From Deltaproteobacteria bacterium (lineage in GTDB: Bacteria; Desulfobacterota_B; Binatia; UBA9968): a stretch of 6,842 bases of DNA. The notes below the pieces were generated by a model. It was not told where the DNA came from. It ran no database searches and was given only the letters and a program-made list of their open reading frames with translations. The translations under genes were made by a program, and so were the position numbers. The DNA is taken from assembly GCA_027297485.1 (NCBI GenBank), contig JAPUHZ010000505.1:1-6842 (forward strand), given 5' to 3'. This document shows positions 3,732 through 6,842 of the stretch, piece by piece. Numbering within the stretch: position 1 is the first letter of the stretch; each line of letters opens with the position of its first letter.

Positions 3732-6417
3732 CTTCCGATACTAAGCTTTGATAGAGGGTTTGACGGATCGTCTCCAACCGCTCGCTGTCTCGAACCTTTC
3801 CTCCTCGCTCGTCGGTCACGTAAAATATGTCGGCCACCTGATCCACATTAGTCGATATCTTAGCCAGGTGGATAGCTATCCCCATTTGATGCAGCCCATA
3901 GGTGATCGTGAAGAGGACCCCGACGCGATCCTGCGTATAAACCTCAACAATGGTAAAGTCATCGGAGGCCTTATTGTCAATCTGAATAAATGTGGAAACT
4001 TTGGGGACCCGCCTCTTAAACAGCGATGGGCGTTCCGACTCCTCCACCAGCCGTGCAACATCTACAAATTCCCTGAGAACCCCCTCCAATGTGGAGCCGA
4101 CCCTGGCCCATTTCTGGGAATCCATCACAACCTCCGGTCGCGCCGAGTGAGAGATGCGAAAGAGATCCAGGATCAAACCGTCATTACGGGTTGTAATTCG
4201 GGCACTCAGGATATCCAGTCCCAGAGCGGCAAAGACCCCGGTAATACGCGCAAAGAGGCCCGGCCGGTCTTTGGCGCAGAGGATCATCTCGCTGTATTCC
4301 TTCTCCGGGAAATGGCGCACTGTGCTGAGATAGGTTTGATCTCTAAACTGCTCCATCAGCTCAAAGTGCAGGGAGATCTCGTCCTCGGGCGTGGTAAGGA
4401 AATATCTTTCGGGCATCGACTCCAGGAAGTAGCGGAGCTTGTGGGGACCGTATTTCCTGGAAAGGCGCCGCCGCAGCCGGGCATGAATCCGGCGGATCTT
4501 CGAGCGGCGATCCACTCTCCTAAACTCACCCTTCTCCAGGCTCTCCAATACTTCCAAAGCCTGGAGATAGAGGTCCGCCAACAAGGACCCTTTCCAATTG
4601 TTCCAAACCGAGGGGCCTACCGCCCGGATATCGGCATAGGTAAGCAGGTACAGCATCTTGAGATTGCTGACGCTCCCCACAGACTTAGCAAAATCAATAA
4701 CCAGTTTTTCATCCTCAATCTCCCGGCGGAAGGCCGTATGGGCGAGGAGTAGGTGGTGCCGGACAAGGAATTCAAGCCCAGCTGTATCATCGACATTGAG
4801 CCTCATCCTCCGGGCTATCTTTCTCACCATCCGACTTCCAATCTCCGAATGGCCTCCCCCTTGGCCTTTCCCGATGTCATGAAAGAGAAGGCCCAGATAG
4901 AGGATCTCGATTTTTTCAACCTCCCTGGCCAATTGAGTCAGTAGAGGCAAGGACTCTTTGAACTCCCCAGACTTAAGACGTTCCAACTCCATGATCAGCC
5001 GCAGCGAATGTTGGTCCACAGTATAGATGTGATAGAGATCGTGTAGCACCATGCAGAGGAGACGACCAAATTCCGGAATAAAGGCTCCCAAGACACCACA
5101 GCGGTGCATTTCCATAAGAGTCTCGTAGACCCGTTCTTTCCATTTGAGAATTTGGAGGAAGAGCGCGTTCATGGCGGCAGAACGACGAAAACGATCATCG
5201 ATAAGACTCAGACGTTCATGAACGAGTTCCCGGGTCTCATGGCTGATCTCGGCCCCGTGTCTCTGGGCATCGGCAAAGATGCTTATCAGATTTTCCGGAT
5301 GTGCAACCAGAATAGCGGCGTCGGAAATCCAGAGCACACCCTTTGAGATACGGACCCCTTCCCTGATCTCTCTTCCCGCGGGGCGCCCTTTCAGGGGGGG
5401 TGGGTCGGAAGAATCGGTTACCCGATGGATGATCAGTGAGGCGAGGCGACTGACCTGAGAGGCGTGAAGGTAGTAGCTCTGCATGAAGAGCTCTACCCCT
5501 TTGACCATCCCATCGTCTTTAAAACCGAGCGCAAGGGCGACTCTTTCCTGCTCCTCAAAGGTAAGCTGATCCTGATGCTTCCCAGAGGAAAAGTGAAGCT
5601 GGTTCCTGACACGCCAGAGAAAATCCTGGGCCATTTTTAGTTCGGATAGATCTCTCGGACGGATCACCCCTTGATGTGTCAGGGCATCGAATCCTTTGAT
5701 TTTAAGCTTCACCTTGGCGATCCACAGGGCCGTCTGGATATCTCTCAGCCCCCCTTCCCCTTCCTTGATATCCGGCTCCAGGAGATAGACCGACCCGCCG
5801 TAGTGCTCGTGCCGGAGGCGATTCTCCTCCAATTTTTTCCGGATGAAGCGATCCTCGTTCTTCCTGAGGAGATGCTCCTCCACGGCCTTTTCGAAATCCC
5901 TATAAAGGGGGTAATCCCCACACAGATAGCGGGCATCGAGCAAGGCTGTCTTGACCTTCATATCTTTATTGGCCAAACGGAGTGACTCTGCAATGCTCCG
6001 AATGGCATGGCCGACCTGAAGACCGGCATCCCAGAGGGTATAAAGGAGCTTCTCCGTTACAAACTCCACATAGGGAGTTACTTTCCAGGTGTAGAGAAAA
6101 AGAAGATCGACGTCCGACTGGGGATTCAACTCCCCGCGACCGTATCCCCCTTGGGCGATCAGCGTGCAGCGCAGATTTAAGCTGGGGTAGCGGAGAATAT
6201 AATCTCGGCTGGCCACCTCAAAGATATGGCGGACCAGATGATCCATCATCGTCGTATAGACGGAAACAATCTCATAACCTCCGGCGCCCGCCCGATGCCG
6301 TTCCAGCAGGAGACTTAGACCTCTCTGGAGATAGGCACGTGCCCCGCGCGCGAGATCGGATTCGACCAAGGTCTCTTCCATGAGGAACTGAGAGAGTGCT
6401 ACCGCATCCATGAACAT
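3703..6417 (-). CDS. glnD: Bifunctional [protein-PII] uridylyltransferase / uridylyl-removing enzyme GlnD
   Basis: The product is 904 residues (E. coli GlnD has 890). It senses glutamine and adds or removes UMP on the PII proteins GlnB and GlnK, setting glutamine synthetase activity and nitrogen gene expression. The nucleotidyltransferase domain carries GGYGRGELNPQSDVDLLF (90-107) with Asp102 and Asp104 as metal ligands, followed by the linker motif GGLRDIQTALW (222-232). The HD hydrolase domain shows YTVDQHS (465-471), LFHDIGKG (511-518), GGHSEIGSR (521-529) and VRHH (552-555), so both activities should be intact. Two C-terminal ACT domains follow: AKDRPGLFARITGVFAALGL (715-734) and TQDRVGVLFTITYGL (828-842). 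A proline-rich insert (about 336-350) contains a C7 tract. The ATG at 6417 lies 5 bp after the amidase stop; the ATG two codons later (6411) has slightly better spacing from AGAAAG. No PII or glnA gene is in the window. Confidence 0.97.
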   Translation of the reverse strand: MFMDAVALSQFLMEETLVESDLARGARAYLQRGLSLLLERHRAGAGGYEIVSVYTTMMDHLVRHIFEVASRDYILRYPSLNLRCTLIAQGGYGRGELNPQSDVDLLFLYTWKVTPYVEFVTEKLLYTLWDAGLQVGHAIRSIAESLRLANKDMKVKTALLDARYLCGDYPLYRDFEKAVEEHLLRKNEDRFIRKKLEENRLRHEHYGGSVYLLEPDIKEGEGGLRDIQTALWIAKVKLKIKGFDALTHQGVIRPRDLSELKMAQDFLWRVRNQLHFSSGKHQDQLTFEEQERVALALGFKDDGMVKGVELFMQSYYLHASQVSRLASLIIHRVTDSSDPPPLKGRPAGREIREGVRISKGVLWISDAAILVAHPENLISIFADAQRHGAEISHETRELVHERLSLIDDRFRRSAAMNALFLQILKWKERVYETLMEMHRCGVLGAFIPEFGRLLCMVLHDLYHIYTVDQHSLRLIMELERLKSGEFKESLPLLTQLAREVEKIEILYLGLLFHDIGKGQGGGHSEIGSRMVRKIARRMRLNVDDTAGLEFLVRHHLLLAHTAFRREIEDEKLVIDFAKSVGSVSNLKMLYLLTYADIRAVGPSVWNNWKGSLLADLYLQALEVLESLEKGEFRRVDRRSKIRRIHARLRRRLSRKYGPHKLRYFLESMPERYFLTTPEDEISLHFELMEQFRDQTYLSTVRHFPEKEYSEMILCAKDRPGLFARITGVFAALGLDILSARITTRNDGLILDLFRISHSARPEVVMDSQKWARVGSTLEGVLREFVDVARLVEESERPSLFKRRVPKVSTFIQIDNKASDDFTIVEVYTQDRVGVLFTITYGLHQMGIAIHLAKISTNVDQVADIFYVTDERGGKVRDSERLETIRQTLYQSLVSEDERIPQPAH

Positions 6418-6422
6418 TCTTT

Positions 6423-6842
6423 CTAGAGGTTTTTCGCTACGAGGGTGCTCTTGTGATACTTTTTGATCCCCTGATACAAGGCCTCGACAATAGTGTCTTG
6501 ATAGCTTCGTCTGGCCAACCGTCGCCCTTCTCTCTTGTTCGTGATGAAAAATATCTCCGCCAAGACACTGGGCATCTTCGCGCCCACTAGGACATGAAAC
6601 AGGGCCTTTTTGACTCCCAGGTCCTTCACCTCACCATAGCTTCGCCTTACACGCGAAACAACCGAGGAATGGAGGTGATGGGCAAGGGTAATAGAGTCCT
6701 CAAGCTTTGAGTTCTGAGTTAAGTCACTTAAGATGAACTGGAGATCTGAGATTTTCCTGCGTGAGGTCCCGTTCTCCCTCGCAGCCAGCCGGATGGCGGC
6801 CTCATCATTCGTATTGTCCAGGTAGTAAGTTTCAATCCCCCT
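6423..6842 (-). CDS. N-acetylmuramoyl-L-alanine amidase (Amidase_3), C-terminal part
   Basis: The open frame continues uninterrupted to the right window edge, so the gene starts outside. The visible 139 residues are the C-terminal part of an Amidase_3 domain, the zinc enzyme (AmiA/B/C type) that cuts the amide bond between N-acetylmuramic acid and L-alanine to split peptidoglycan at division. Visible signatures are GIETYYLDNTND near the edge, AAIRLAARENGTS, KISDLQFILSDL, VKDLGVKKALFHVLVGAKMP and PSVLAEIFFITNKREGRRL. The Glu in VLAEIFF corresponds to the conserved active-site glutamate. The His-Glu-His zinc ligands of the N-terminal half are not in the window. A GTG at 6629 is an internal codon and not a start, because the homologous sequence continues well upstream. 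glnD follows after 5 bp, so the two are co-transcribed. The protein should act in the periplasm. Confidence 0.94.
   Translation of the reverse strand, partial: RGIETYYLDNTNDEAAIRLAARENGTSRRKISDLQFILSDLTQNSKLEDSITLAHHLHSSVVSRVRRSYGEVKDLGVKKALFHVLVGAKMPSVLAEIFFITNKREGRRLARRSYQDTIVEALYQGIKKYHKSTLVAKNL

Noticed and set aside
3748..4752. A 334-codon open frame on the plus strand inside glnD.
   Set aside because: It lies wholly antisense to the well-conserved HD and ACT regions of glnD and shows no recognisable domain. It is a shadow of the real frame.
5982..6383. A 133-codon plus-strand frame opposite the N terminus of glnD.
   Set aside because: Its composition is Arg- and Pro-rich as expected for an antisense shadow, and the opposite strand carries the invariant GYGRGEL/SDVD motif.
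1..6842. CRISPR arrays, tRNA or rRNA genes, insertion sequences and long repeats.
   Set aside because: No spaced direct repeats, cloverleaf-like sequences, transposase motifs or terminal inverted repeats were found on reading through the window.

Overview
The window looks like ordinary chromosome from a Gram-negative bacterium of mixed (near 50%) GC. It resembles Desulfobacterota (deltaproteobacteria in the old sense) or a nearby uncultured phylum. This rests on the gene order N-acetylmuramoyl-L-alanine amidase - glnD - xerD, the site-2 protease type, and an orphan 'EA.KE.G.IVWYTSLN'-type solute-binding protein of a kind common in such genomes. No rRNA or other strong taxonomic marker is present, so the placement is tentative. 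No tRNA, rRNA, CRISPR array, insertion sequence or phage gene was seen.

Layout from left to right. (1) On the minus strand, 1-420 is the N-terminal part of a membrane site-2 protease (M50), cut by the window edge. Upstream of it, 525-1028 encodes a small cytosolic zincin-like protein with an HEFCHH motif. A weak hairpin plus T7 tract lies between them. (2) A divergent intergenic region, 1029-1226, holds candidate promoters, a perfect 14-bp palindrome and a strong Shine-Dalgarno sequence. (3) On the plus strand, 1227-2237 encodes an exported ABC-type solute-binding protein. It is followed after 45 bp by 2283-2810, a small exported protein of the formylglycine-generating-enzyme-like (SUMF1/FGE-sulfatase) fold family. 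(4) On the minus strand, reading right to left, come the C-terminal part of an amidase (6423 to the window edge), glnD (3703-6417) and xerD (2817-3731). Their spacing is 5 bp and then a 29-bp overlap, so this is a tight operon. The xerD and FGE-like genes converge with only 6 bp between their stop codons.

The right-hand operon joins housekeeping functions: septal peptidoglycan splitting, nitrogen-status sensing through PII uridylylation, and chromosome-dimer resolution. The plus-strand pair sits between two minus-strand blocks and has its own regulatory region. It has no permease, ATPase or recognisable substrate enzyme beside it, so it is an orphan binding protein with an unusual partner. 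The least ordinary items are the compact FGE-like protein, which lacks the usual N-terminal and central parts of its family and carries a C-x5-C-x-C cluster, and the small zincin whose HExxH-x13-HxxxF[Y] pattern resembles SprT/YgjP-type metalloproteins. Nothing here is compelling evidence of a wholly new defence or mobile system.
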